64,000 bases of DNA from Yamagishiella unicocca (Eukaryota > Chlorophyta > Chlorophyceae > Chlamydomonadales > Volvocaceae): contig BDSL01000007.1 in the NCBI GenBank assembly GCA_003116995.1, positions 1,054,001 through 1,118,000 of the forward strand. The letters run 5' to 3'. The notes under the pieces were generated by a model. That model was not told the origin of the DNA. It made no database searches and saw nothing but the letters and a program-made list of their open reading frames with translations. Positions within the stretch are counted from its first letter, which is position 1, and each line of letters opens with the position of its first letter. The translations under genes were made by a program, and so were the position numbers. Shown in pieces: positions 52,074 to 63,968 of the stretch.

Positions 52074-54929
52074 TCAGTGCAAGTTGCTGGGTGCTACTCC
52101 GCCCTGGCTTGCGCCAGGAACGCGAATTTGCACGTCGCTCGCCGACGCAGTCGGTGTCGATAAATCGTCACGAATGCTGGTGTTGCTTTGAGTGTGCAGC
52201 GGGCGGTCCAGATCGTCGCTGCCGCTGTTCATGAAGAAGTACTGCTGGCTCTTCCGGCGGCGGTACCAGGCAAGACCCACCAAGATGGCGAATAGGAGCA
52301 CCACCAGGGGCACCACGACAGCCGGAACGACGACGGCTGCGTCCACACCACCCTTGCCTGCCTCCTGCTCGACCCAGATGAGGCGGCCGTCCGCGGATGC
52401 GCCCACATAGCCTAGGAAGCAGCCGCCGTCGCCGCTGACCTCCACCACGCAAGTGTTAGCCGGCTGGTCGGACGTGACGCCCTGTCGGCAAATCTCAGAT
52501 ACGCCCAGGGGCCCTTGAACTTGGAACGACAAAGAGGAGGCAGCCGTGGACGACACGCTCCAGCGCGCGCCGTCGTTGCGATCCAGAGAGAGGCCGGTGT
52601 CGGGCCGGACCTGCTTGCGAGTCGTGAGCTGGTCCACGGTGGCGGGAGACAGCAGCAGGTGCACGGTGGCCACGTCGCCGGGCGGGGCAGGAGGCTGGCA
52701 GGGCTCACCGCTGGCGGCAGGCGTGACGGCGAAGTCGAAGACAGCGGAGGTGAGCATTGTGTTGTATCGAGCAGTCTTGACAGCCAAGCACGAGTCCGAC
52801 ATGGGTCGCGGCGCCGCGCAGGTCGGCTGGGCGGGGGGCGGGCTGCCATGGACGATGATCACGTCAGTCTCGTCGAAGAACACCATGATGTAGACATTGC
52901 TACTGCGCACCACGGCGGCGCAGGGCTTGTTGCCCTGGCCGGGCAGCGCGTTGCGCGCGCACAGGTCTGTCAGGAACTTGCCGCCGGCGGGCATGGTGAC
53001 GTAGAAGGTGTTGGTGGACTCGCCGGCCGGGCCGTACGTGAAGGTGAGACTGGCGGTATCGCCGCCAGAAATGACCTGGCGGCCGTTGTTAGCAGGGTTT
53101 TCGTGACCGACAGCAACCTGGGACGCAACGTCGGGGTCCAGGAATAGTGTCCACGAGCACACGTCCGCGCAGTAGTGCTTGCTGCAGCCGCTTGCAGGAT
53201 TGTGGTTGGCGAGCAGGAAGGCAAAGGTGGTGGTGGCAGCGGATGCGATCCGCTCGTAGTACTGAAGCGACATAGAGGTGTCCGCTGCGGGTACATTGTC
53301 GGAGGGTGCGCAGGTGTAAGGCGCCGGCGAAAACACAGACGGAATCAGCGCCAGGCCAGACGGGCAGCAGAAGCCGTCCTCGGAGTGCAGGTAGTAGCTG
53401 CAGCCACCCTGCTGCGGGTCTGAAGAGGCATCGCACAGGTCCACGCTGGCGGCGTTGCCGGCCGGCAGGCGCACAGTGACCGTGAAAGGCAGACCCGAGG
53501 TTCCAAAGTCATCCGCCACCAGGTTGAGGTTCTCCACGAGCAGCGAGCGGTAGGACGCGCTGTTGGGCTCGTTCCAGGCGGACGTTGTGTAGTTGACGCT
53601 GCTGCCGTCGATCTGCACGCCGGTGATGAGCAGGTCCGTCACCTTCAGGTTCAGGTAGGAGAGCTGCGCGTTGCAGCAGTCACTGACACCGTCCGCGCGG
53701 CAAGATTCGGTGGCTACGAGGCGGAAGTTGTACAACTGTTGCTGCTGGCCTTTCTGCGTTGTGACGCTGTCAAAGACAATCTTGAAAGGGCTGTTGTCCA
53801 GGCTGGCTGAGCACTGGAAAGCGTGCTCTGGTGGCACAAAGGCCATCTGTGAGTTCACGGTAATTGTGGTAGGGCAGCATGCATTTGGATTGGAGCTGGT
53901 GGCGCCCTGCACGACCAGCTCGCAGAGGCCGGCCACTGGAGCCAAGCCGGGTGGCGGGCACAGCGCTTCAGCAGCACCCTCGACGGTGACGGTGATGGGG
54001 ACGCCTGTTATGGGAAAGCAGGTCACAACGTTAAGCACAAAATGAACATGAGCGGGGGTTTTAGTGCCCGATCCATAAGCCCCTGGCAACTGAGTACGGC
54101 TGCATTGCGCTAATTTGTGTGCTTACCACTCTTGGCTTGCGAGACTTTTAGGTTCAGCGCTCCCAGCTTCAGGCCATATTCATTCTGCTCGGTGTTAGCG
54201 AGGCGCTGGCCGTTGTATGACACATACTTCACCTTCAGCGTTGGATCTGCACGGGAGGGGCAAATTTGTTCGTCTAGTCATCGTCGCAGGATGAAATGGT
54301 GCCTAATACACCAGCATACCTAAGTTGACACGGCAATTCTGTCCGGATGTGCAATGGCATCGCAGGTGTTGGCAGGAAAGCACGACCACAAAAGTAATAC
54401 ACTAAGGATACACGCAGGTAAACCACTTACCAACATCAATCCAAACGGCATCCGCGCCAGCTGAGCAGCACTTGTTCTTATCCAAGGCCGTGTTGCAGGT
54501 GTGGTTGGAATGGAAAGAGTAGAAGAAGGTGGTGTACGTTCGCCCGCCGTAAACTTGCTGTGTGCGGTTAAGGGCAAGCAGTCCGTACGGTGACGCGTAG
54601 GAATCAAGCTGACAGCAGTTATTAGCGCAGAGGCTAGGCTGCTGTGTAGGCAGCAGGTAGGAGGCAACGCTGCTTAGGTCCTCCCTCAGCAGACGAGTGA
54701 ACCTGCGCGCAGACCGGTGGTGGTTGATATGTTCTTCTGTTCAGGCGAATAATCATTTGCATACGTTGGTACGAGATGTCCGTCGTGGGCGTAAATACAT
54801 AGTTTAACTTCATGCTGCGTACCGCGGCATAAACTCGAGTCCAGCAGCACCTTGAATTCCCAACTCGGCATTGGCGCCTGCTGCTACCAGCCAAAGGCCG
54901 CACAGCGCAAATAGAGCGCACGGCCGCAT
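52074..54929 (-). CDS. Membrane-anchored protein with four pherophorin-like domains, copy 2
   Basis: Exons: 54929-54823, 54702-54431, 54246-54127, 54004-52074, giving 809 aa. The first three exons have exactly the lengths of copy 1 (107, 272, 120), and splice phases are identical. Domain order is the same: signal peptide (CALFALCGLWLVAAGANA), four pherophorin-like blocks, a transmembrane segment (VVVPLVVLLFAILVGLAW), RRRKSQQ, and a tail ending GASQGGVAPSNLH. Long stretches of the last exon are nearly identical to copy 1, while others differ clearly, for example ARYNTMLTSAVFDFAV against AQYNVMPTTSIFNFQV. Introns have diverged. Both genes appear intact. They probably arose by tandem duplication and act as cell-surface partners of the extracellular matrix, which is inference. 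Confidence 0.85.
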
Positions 54930-55515
54930 TGCCGTGCCAATCACCTGCGAGCCGAGAACCGACAAAAGTCTTGACGCTGCGATGTGCTGACCGACAAGAC
55001 GGCGCGCGCGCACAGCGTAAATGGAGAAGGATGACAGGTTATAGATAAACAGTTTATTGGTACAGGCAGACCTTGGAGGGCAGTGGGTAAAGCTCCCTTA
55101 TGGTAGTGGGCAAACGCGTTCAAAGAGTTGGTCAGACCCTGACAGACGAAATTGTTCTGTGTTGAAAACTAGCCTCTGTGCAATTACTATAATCCTGGCA
55201 ACAATGTATGGATTGTCATGCAATAGCTAAGCTGCCTGATGTACGTAGCAAGTAAGTAGCGATATTTCCCCCCAAACAACAGCCGTAGACTCGCACCTCG
55301 ACGCTCCAGAGCCCACACAATATTTTCAGCTCCAAAGCTCCAAAATGAAAATAACTACTTGCTTCTGCTACGTCAACCTCTGACTGTAGAGCGGGTGCAA
55401 GAAGAGGTCAAGTTGAGGCGGTCCCTGAAGGAATGGCGCGTAGTCTAATGATTAACAGCGCGTCTAACTCCTCGTACAGTCAACTATGTTCATTTCTCTG
55501 TGCGACTGGGTCCTT

Positions 55516-55552
55516 CATCGCCCGCTTTCGCTACTGCGGGTAGGGCCCACAG
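55516..55552 (-). promoter_or_regulatory. 37-base element shared upstream of both pherophorin-like genes (copy 2)
   Basis: CATCGCCCGCTTTCGCTACT, then GCGGGTAGGGCCCACAG; 35 of 37 positions match the copy at 50472-50508. Could be a promoter element or a leftover of the duplication under constraint. Confidence 0.45.
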
Positions 55553-55618
55553 CCTCCGGAACCACGGAACCATATTTGCTGCGCGAGAGCGAATGATTGT
55601 TTGCTACAGACAATACAT

Positions 55619-55623
55619 TACAT
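55619..55623 (-). terminator. Candidate TGTAA poly(A) signal of the hydrolase gene
   Basis: TGTAA on the minus strand, 256 bases after the stop codon at 55879. Confidence 0.3.
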
Positions 55624-55878
55624 AACAATGTATGCTAGCCACCGAAGGGCTTAGCACAGGGTCACCATCACTTGCAAATACATGGGGAAATGCTCTGGAG
55701 CGCTGAACAGCCGTAAAGCTTCACTGGGCAGCGTACCCAGAGCATGGTTGGCGGTCATATGCCAAAATATTCACAAACGGATGTGGAAACGTCGTCCTTG
55801 TGTCCGCAGCTGTCGCATGCAATGCCAGTACAGGTTCGCTGCAGCCATACCGCTGCTCTGGCAAGTACAGCGACATCC

Positions 55879-58800
55879 TTATGAATTATATAAGCTTGCA
55901 ACACTGTCAGCTACATGCATGCACACCTGCAGACACCGGATAACGGACAGCGAGCCGTTAGAAACGCTTAAGCAGGAGGCACTCCGACTTATGAGAACAG
56001 CGACAAAGGTACGCTCACTCTAACTTTCATCCCACCCAAGCTACACCTCCGCAATCCACGCACCTCAGGGGCGCACTCCCGTGTGATGAAGTGTCCACCG
56101 TTGAGCATGATGTACACGGCACGCACGTGCTTCGCGATGCGTTCACCGTACTCTGGCATAGCCATCATGTCGTGATAGCCATGAATAATCTTAACCGGGA
56201 CCTCCAGCTCCTTCAGCCGGTGCTGTTCAGCTGCTGACAGGCTGTGCGTCCACACCGCGTGCAGCTGCCCCATCAGCCCCGCGCGCGGCTGCGTTGCGCA
56301 TGCCTGGCTTGTGGCGACGTACTCGTCTATCAGCGTCGCCTCCACACGTTGCATTCGCGTTGTCCCAGCCAAGCACTCACGTTCGCAAGCTGCGCCAGGC
56401 ACCGGAACCTAGCAGGTACAAAACGGGGCACGGGCACCGACATGCATTCCTTTTCGCTTAAGCAGGGACCAGGGCACGGGCTCGAGTCCACAAGGCAGCC
56501 GCTTGCGAGCGTTTACGTTTCGTTGGCCCTCCGACCATGCGAACCCAGGACAAACGCATCTGAACGCGACCTGACACGGTTGATCCCTCGCCGCGACCTC
56601 CGCAACTGAAGGCCTGGCGGTGTGGCAAGCTATCGCATACATAGTCCACCACCAAGCCATGTGTGTAAATCGAACGTGCCCTATAGGAGCGTGGCATCGT
56701 AGTTGCCGTGCCACAAAATGGAATCCAAGGCGGGTATGCCTGCGGGATACTCGGTACAAGAAAGGAAACTCGCACCAGCTCGAAAACATTCTCAAACAAG
56801 CCTGCATGTCGACCCTCAGATTTGCCGCCTAGCCTACCTTACAAACCCGTTCGCGCCTGCATGACAGCTGTGTATGGGCCTGAAATATCGGTATACACAT
56901 TGTGCGGTACGACAACACGCACGACGCACCTCTGCGCGCAGCGTATCTCGGCTGTAGTGGAAGTGGACGTCCGCGTGAGCGCGCTGCTGTGGTGTTCGCG
57001 CCGCGGCGGCCCACAGTAGCAGCTTCAGCGCGCGCCACTTGGTGGGGATGATCTGCCAGCCGCCGTTCGTGACGGACAGCGCCGTCAGCGACGAAAGCCG
57101 CTCCGGCGCCACAGCAGCGAGCTTCAGGGCGACCATGCCACCCATTGAGAACCCCACCACGTGCGCCTGGTGCCACCCCAGGTGGTCCTGGGAAGGGGAG
57201 GGGGGAAGGGCAACGGCAACGTCTACTCCCTTACTTTAAAACATCCACGAAGCTGGAGGGGGACCGGAACCCTGCCGACCATTGCAAAAGCGACGGGAAC
57301 CCTGCAGACCGTTGCAAAACAACAGCCTAGACAACAGCCCAGACGATTACACGAGTTCAGCCTGCCGGTCAGGATTGGAGGCTGAGGGGGCTAGAGGCCT
57401 GTTTCGACGTGCTTCCTCTTAGTGCGGCCCGGTAACGAGCTACAAACATGGAAGCCGGTCCGATCGCCAGGTCCTCCCACGCACCATCACCGCGAGCGCA
57501 TCCCGCGCCATGATTTCCGTGGAGTAGCTGCTGCGAGCGGCCGGGCTGTCGCTGTCGCCGATGCCTCGGTTGTCGAACACGCAGAAGCGAACTTGCAAGC
57601 GGTGCAGTGGCTCGGAAGCCGCCTGCGGGCATCGTTTTGGGAGGGAGAACGCGCCGTCGCCTGATATGGCATGTTGGCATGTGCTGAACAACTAGTGCGG
57701 GGATACCCCGTCCTCGACCTCGTCCAGCATGTGGCAGCAATCGAGGCCAAACTTCGCAGCAAGTAAGGAGACTACGCGGCCACCTCCACAGAACACCGCA
57801 TCAACCCACATGTATCCAACCGCATGCGGGTGAAGGGCGAGGGCGTGGAACCGGCGGGCGGCGGCACACGTGATAATGCATTCACGCATGTGGCGCCGCC
57901 CTGACAGGTTCGCTAGTGAGCTCCCTACCTGGCCCAACCAGTGGTCGATCAGGGGAAGCCAGCCGTCCCGGCCAGCAGCAAAGCCTGCGAATTCGGGAGG
58001 CAGGAAGCGAGGAAGGGGGCCGGCTATGAGCGCACTGCACTACGCACGGCCTTGGCGTCGACAGACTCGTGGCCCCACCGCGGGACCTCTCGCGCACGCG
58101 CAAGTGGGAAAGCTGTCGCCCGGCGGCGCGTGTGGCCGTATTTTGCTAAAAATACAGGAAACCAAGTGCTATGGGAGCCCGCGCGTGCGAAGGCCTTGCG
58201 GCCTGGAACGAGCACGGGCACGGGACCGCCGGAAAATGCAGGCGCAGGACGGCACTATCACATCGGTAATCACGAGCAGCTGCTCTTCCCCAACATACCC
58301 ATGATTAGTAAAATGTTGGCCACGCTCGATCGCTCCGGGGTGTTACGGTCGTGTGGTACGTCGCAGAGACTGGCGGCCTCGCCGGCTACGACAGTCAGGG
58401 CAGCAGTCAGCTGTGTGACTTGGTGCACATGGTGGCCAGCGGTAGCCACACCCGTGCAACAGCCGCAGCAGCAACAACGGCCCTGCGCGCCTACCTGCCG
58501 TATAAGATGCTGCCATGGCAGCGGCCGCCGACCCAGTTGGGAGATCTTCCGCCGCTGCTGGTGCTGGTCCTGCGGAACGGTGTGCTGTTGGCGCCCCGAG
58601 AGGGCTGGTAAGGGGAGTCTGAGCCACGGCCGCCGACGTCGTCGACCAGGAGGAGCTCGAGGATGCATCTGCCACCGCCTCCGAGCACACGACTGGCGCA
58701 GCCGCTGAGGTATCCAAGGAGCCAGGCGGCGTGGTCACGGACGATGTTGCTTCGGAGTTGCTGTTTCCGACAGGTGGTCGTCTGTGGCTTTCGTGCAGCT

Positions 58801-59077
58801 CGTAATATAACCGGACGCCGTCAGATGCCCTAGCGTGCCCTTTATGAGTCGCCAGGTGCTTAATGGCATGTCCATTGTTCAGCACGTGGTGTGCGTGTCT
58901 GGTCCTTGCGCCGGTGCCTGATGCCGGCGCTGCTGGGGCTGTTTGGGGGTCGTGTTCGTTGTCATGCTTGCGCCCATGTCTGCCCTCGCCAAGTTTGCTG
59001 TGATCGTGGCATCGCCCGTCTGCCGAGGCGTGTATGTGGATCCCAAGTACCATGGCAGCAGGCACGCCGATGAGCAA
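55879..59077 (-). CDS. Alpha/beta-hydrolase fold protein, seven exons
   Basis: Exons: 59077-58495, 58385-58299, 57984-57929, 57622-57485, 57187-56930, 56408-56064, 55926-55879, giving 504 aa. The core order is typical of the fold: [21 protein letters not shown] followed by [10 protein letters not shown] (oxyanion region), [15 protein letters not shown], the nucleophile elbow [12 protein letters not shown] (Ser302), [20 protein letters not shown] (acid Asp454) and [10 protein letters not shown] (His480). The triad is therefore complete and an active serine hydrolase is likely; the substrate cannot be told. The first about 100 residues (His- and Gly-rich) are not conserved, so the true start may be an internal codon. 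The last 15-residue exon and the exon 2 acceptor (TGTCGTAG) are the weakest parts. It has a divergent promoter with the TRAPPC4 gene. Confidence 0.8.
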
Positions 59078-59718
59078 CCGTGGGGCGAGTCAGAAGCTCC
59101 GGATGCCTCCAGGTGCGAGGCTGCTAAGATGATAAACAAATCCCATAGATATACGTTTTGGCATAAGCTGTGCGGTGGGCAGATATCCGTTATTGGCGCT
59201 CGCGCAGCCAGGTGGTTGGGTACGCCAGGGGAGCTGCCCAGCGAAAGTTGCTGATTCGATTGAGCTAACAGCATATGTAGATAGTTACGTGTCTGCAAGG
59301 GAAAAATATATGTCACATCGCCTCGCAAAAACCGCTGCGTAGGACGGCCAGCCTGATCCTGGGTCACGAAGGCATGATACAGTGCATAGGCTCAATATGC
59401 AAATAATATATATACAATGTGATTAAGACACAATTATAACGCTTCATGTGTATTCCATCCGTGATCCATGCCATGCACATGGTGGTGCCCGCAAAGCTCT
59501 GCCGCCTAAGACATTTTACCTACGATTGGTAAATACAGCAACATAAATACAAGAAAACCCTAACCATAGCACCGGGCAAAAGCTTTTGGCGCGGAATTTC
59601 GGGACTGGTTTGCAGTCATAACCCAACTAAGACTTGCCATAATAGCTGTAAAGTGAACAAGACAAGCTGCGGCCCGTTTGGGTCGGCAGCCGGACCGTCG
59701 CAGTGGTTGGCTTAGACA
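59078..59718. other. Divergent promoter region of hydrolase and TRAPPC4 genes
   Basis: About 640 bases, AT-rich around 59395-59440 (AATAATATATATACAATG). This AT-rich block is the best candidate for core promoter elements on either strand. Confidence 0.45.
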
Positions 59719-61033
59719 ATGTCTGTCTACTCACTCTACGTGATCAACAAGTCCGGCGGCCTGATCTTTAACAGGGTAAGTTGCGGCCGACCATGCTATC
59801 AAAATTGAAGGCGGTAACCATTGGGATATGCGTCCGGTACCCAATTCCCCACCCGCACCCTCACCACACACGAGCAACTCTCAAGCACAGCATTCAGGAC
59901 ACGGCCATAAATGAAGTCGCTTTTCGGCTTGCATGTCGGGGCCACTCTCATGCCCTCAGGACTTCACTGAAGCTGCGCGTGTCGAAACCAACGACTCACT
60001 GCGCCTTGCCAGCATCTGGTGAGTACGGATCGCGATATTTGATCATGCCGAAGGGGGGGCCGGTTGTTCATAGGTCCGGAAGACGGTCCCTTCACACTGT
60101 TTATAGGCACATGTTGTCGGCACCCGTGCGGTAGTGGCGTCACTCCGGGTTGAGGAGGAGTTGCATGAGGTGAGATACCCGCCGCACCACCACCCCGGCA
60201 TAAAGGCCGACCACTGGCCCACCTCCAAAGACAACCCCGATCCCGCTTCATGTCCACCCTCCCTCGACCGTTCGCTGCTCCCGTTATCTCTCCTCCTGTT
60301 CTGGTGCTGGCTGTCTCGCTGTACCTGCGACCTCTCACCCCTCATCTGCCGCCCAACCGCCGGCGCCCACTAAAGGCACTCGCTTCACGCTATCGCCAGC
60401 CAATTGAGTCCAGTGCCGGGCTGCACGGGTATAGACCTGCTGGAGGCCGACACCTTCAACTTGCACTGCTTTCAGGTATGTCGCCTACCGAAGATAAGTA
60501 AGGACAAATTTGCAAGAGATGCTATAGGGTAGTCCAGTGGCATTGCCCTGCCTTCGGTGGCAAGCTGCCTTGCCCGAACCCCATGCCGATGCGTAATGCT
60601 TGCGCCGTCCGTCCGCCTCAGCCCACCTCGCGCCGCACTGCCCCGCAGACTCTGACCGGAACCAAATTCCTTCTGGTGGTGGATCCGCACGCCTCCTTCA
60701 TCCCCACGTTGCTGCAAAGGTGGGAGTCGGAGGGGGATAGCGAGGCGGCCCCGTTTGCGGCGCGGCCGCGGGTTGGGGCCCGGGCACCCAGTCGGCTGGG
60801 TGGAGGACCAGGAAAGACCTCGTGTTGCACCCTTGCCGGCCATCGCCCTTGGTGAAGTGCAATGCCGCAGCTGACCTTGCGTGCGGTCTGCCCTGGCGTG
60901 CAGGATCTATGAGCTGTACTCGGATTTCGTGATGAAGAACCCCTTCTACGAGACAGAACAGGTCATCAAGTGTGAGTTGTTTGATGAAAACGTGGAGCAG
61001 CTCATTCGCCGCTACCTGCAGCAGGCCTCGTAG
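59719..61033 (+). CDS. TRAPPC4: TRAPP complex subunit TRAPPC4 (Trs23/synbindin)
   Basis: Exons: 59719-59775, 59960-60018, 60376-60475, 60649-60719, 60904-61033, giving 138 aa, the length usual for the plant form that lacks the animal PDZ-like insert. Recognised blocks: the start [72 protein letters not shown], and the C-terminal [15 protein letters not shown] followed by [16 protein letters not shown]4 is a core longin-fold subunit of TRAPP complexes, which act as exchange factors for the Rab Ypt1/Rab1 in ER-Golgi traffic and autophagy. All splice sites are canonical. The gene looks complete and intact. Confidence 0.95.
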
Positions 61034-62402
61034 AAGTGACGCGGTGGCTGGCCTGACGCGTGGAGTCGGCGTTGATTGAACAGCCAAGCATGCTATGGGG
61101 CCGTGGAAGGGGCGTCGAGGGCTGCGGTAGCAGACAGCCGCACAGGATAAGCTGCATGCTGGCAATTGCAGCGCATGGGTGGGCGCTGGTAAACGCGGGT
61201 GACATGAATACAACGGGGGGTATGTGAGGAAAGCCCGTGGGTCGGCGCAGGTGACAATGGGGGTAGTTGACGCCGTGCCTGACAGCACATGGGCAGGGAC
61301 ATGAAGGCTGATGAGCCTCCAGTGTCCGGTGGTTGCTGTTACATTCGAGAACTGTAACGCAAGCCCAATGTTAAAGTTGTTTTCTGTACGGCCGCATCAT
61401 TGTGATCGCAATACCTTCGCCGCAAGTTGCTGAATATTGGCACAATAACTCCCTAGTTGGGCCGTGGTAGTCGTCGGTGGCAGGGCCGGTCACCAATCCT
61501 CGACACATTGCACATACGCGCAGGTGCCCCACTACAGGCGAGTTCGGTCCCCAACAAAACGTGTTGTCCATGCTTGCTAGTGACGTCGGGAGCTTGATTA
61601 ATGATTATCCCAGAAGATTACCCCCAGGGTCCGCCGTAAGCCCAGGCAGGCATGCTTGGCCGCCGAAACCGCAGAGCGCGGGGATCATGGGCACATCTCT
61701 TAACAACATCATACCACGGCCCTGGCACCCATTGTATTGGCACCGCCGAAGGTAAGCTATCTAAGACAGCTTACTGAACTGACCCCGAGGCAGGGCAAGC
61801 AGGGACAGGCAGGGGCAAACACAGATTTCTCAAGGGGAGAACAGGGACGACCAGGGATTCCCCCCCTAACATGTATTGCGTTACAACGGATTCATGCCCA
61901 ATCGGTGTCGAGATGCGGAAAGGTTCGCAAACACATCATCACGCTACGCCAAACACGGAATTGCGCCTGGCACCGGCCTGTCAGCACCGGCCTGTCAGCT
62001 CGTGAAATCCAAAATCTCGTTCAAGCTGCCTATAGCTGGCATGCATGTCGAGCATCCTTAGCTTCCTTCCGGTCGTATATATGGAAGATGCGGTGCAAGC
62101 ATGCACGGATATACGTGCAGAACCATGGGCCAGCTCTGATGGTAGGCAGATAAGGAACGAAGCGCCAGCAAATATGCGCAGGTGCAAGATGACAAGATGC
62201 ACGCAGGTGTTTGTCCAAGACATCGGAAGGAGCGACCCGCCCATGAGCACTGTGGCACCCGTCCTTTGCCGCCCATGAGCACTGTGGCACCTGTCCTTTT
62301 CCGCCCCGCCAAACCCAATGTCTCTTGCTGAAATCTATTTCCAGGAAGTTTGAAGATAGTTGGCGCTTTCGTGTAATCTTTAAAGCATTCCTTGCAGCAA
62401 GG
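61034..62402. other. Intergenic, no gene recognised
   Basis: About 1.4 kb between TRAPPC4 and the next plus-strand gene. A 28-base stretch is repeated near 62244-62300 (CCCATGAGCACTGTGGCACC twice). It holds the TRAPPC4 3' end and the promoter of the last gene. Confidence 0.5.
61353..61357 (+). terminator. Candidate TGTAA poly(A) signal of TRAPPC4
   Basis: TGTAA, 320 bases after the TRAPPC4 stop codon. Confidence 0.4.
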
Positions 62403-63968
62403 ATGGACGACATGACCCAAGGTAGGTAATCGTAACGACGATCTACGTCTGTAAACGTAGAGTGCAGTCAGCCTATGTTATGTTATTGATCTGCGGTGTA
62501 CGCTGTTGGGGTCGTTTGAAAGACTGAACCACTCGAGGGAGGGTGGTGGGGGTGGTGAGCAAGACCGAGTTTGCACAGGGAACCTTGCTAACCACTTTAC
62601 ACAGTACATGTTAGCATGTTTAGATTCTGACCTGACCGAGCCATATACGAAATTTGTGTTCTTGAACCTGAGAGTTGATCCCTGAGAACATTTCCTTATG
62701 GCCGAGGACTTGGCCCGCTCGTCGGGCACTTCAGATGATGTGCTGCAGCGAGTCCTAGGCCAGGATTTTCTCCTGAAATGCTTGCGAAAGGCCAAGTTCT
62801 CCGCAGACCTGCTGCAGGACACATCGGATGCGTGCGAAATCAACGACTTGAACGCCTTAGTGCTAGGCTCGGGCCTGCTCAGCGTGACAGAGGCATCTGA
62901 GAAACTATTTCTAATGCAAGATGAGGCAAGCACAGTGGTTACGGTATGCCGCAAGGAGTGCTTACGCGCCGGGGTCAACTTTGGCGATGGCGCCAAGCTT
63001 ACTCCGGAGGAGCTCGCGGAGAATGATGACGACGGTGCGTTTTCTATTGACACAATTGCACGTTCATTATAGTGCGAGCCTGACGCGATAACTTGATATC
63101 TCTTGCAGAACCGGCACCTCCGGCGCCAGCAGCTCCCGCGCCGGCCCAGCCACCCGCGCCTGTCCAACCACCCCCGCCGGCGTCAGCACCACCCGCACCG
63201 GCCCAATCTCCCGCTGCGGCCCCTGCACCTTTGCCGCTGCATCCGGCGATCCAAGTACCGCCGGCGCCCAGCCACGCGCCTTCCAACCGGACATCGCCTG
63301 GTGCGCAGTCACAGAAGCAGCCCAGCAAGTCAGGAGCAGGAGCCATAACGTCGCCGACCTCAGCGGCCGGAGGACAGCCACCCACACCACCTGCACATGT
63401 TGCATCTTCGCCTTTCCCGAAAACGTTTGCGGCGGTTACGAAGGAGCGAGAACCAGCGGCCCAGCGGCCAATAGCCGCCAGCACTAGCGGGGAACAGCCG
63501 GACCCGAACATTATGGTCAAGTCCCAAGTAGGGTCCGCTCAAGCTCCCGCCGCGGCGAACACTCCCACCTCGGGGACGCCGTTTACCATCCGCAGCCACA
63601 TTCCCAAGCCAAACATTGCGACGCCCGCCACACCGGCGGCAGGAGTTGCAACGCCTAGAGAGCGGCCCGCAGCCAAACCGGTCACGCGGGCGTCACCATC
63701 AACGACCATGACAACGCCGCCAACCTCCGCTGGAGGGGCACATGAATCTGGGTCGAAGGCGGCCAACACGCCTTCGATGAATGGAAAGCACACGCCGGCA
63801 GCCAGCAGCAGCGCGGCGAAACCACCTCGCCCCTCGTCGGCGCCTTTAACTGCCCGTGCCTCTACGACCGCGCCTCTTGGCAAGGACCGGCCTATGTCTG
63901 CTGCACTAACGCCACCATTGCAGAACGTCCGGCTGCCGTCGTATGCCAAGCCAACGGCCTCCCACAAG
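62403..63968 (+). CDS. Protein with helical N-terminus and Pro/Ala/Thr-rich region, 5' part only
   Basis: I do not recognise it. Exons seen: 62403-62421, 62687-63034, 63109-63968 (donor GTATCA, weak; the exon may run off the window). The tiny first exon encodes MDDMTQ and joins in phase to HFLMAEDLARSSGTSD. If it is wrong, the ATG at 62698 is the alternative start. Residues 1-125 look like a compact helical domain (VLQRVLGQDFLLKCLRKAKF, VTEASEKLFLMQDEASTVV). The rest is disordered, rich in Pro, Ala and Thr, with basic patches (KPVTRASPSTT, KPPRPSSAPL). Lack of a signal peptide suggests an intracellular protein. Confidence 0.7.

Larger units (their letters stand above)
54930..55878. other. Upstream region of pherophorin-like copy 2
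   Basis: About 950 bases between copy 2 and the 3' end of the hydrolase gene. It carries the shared 37-base element (55516-55552) and otherwise no recognised feature. Confidence 0.5.
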
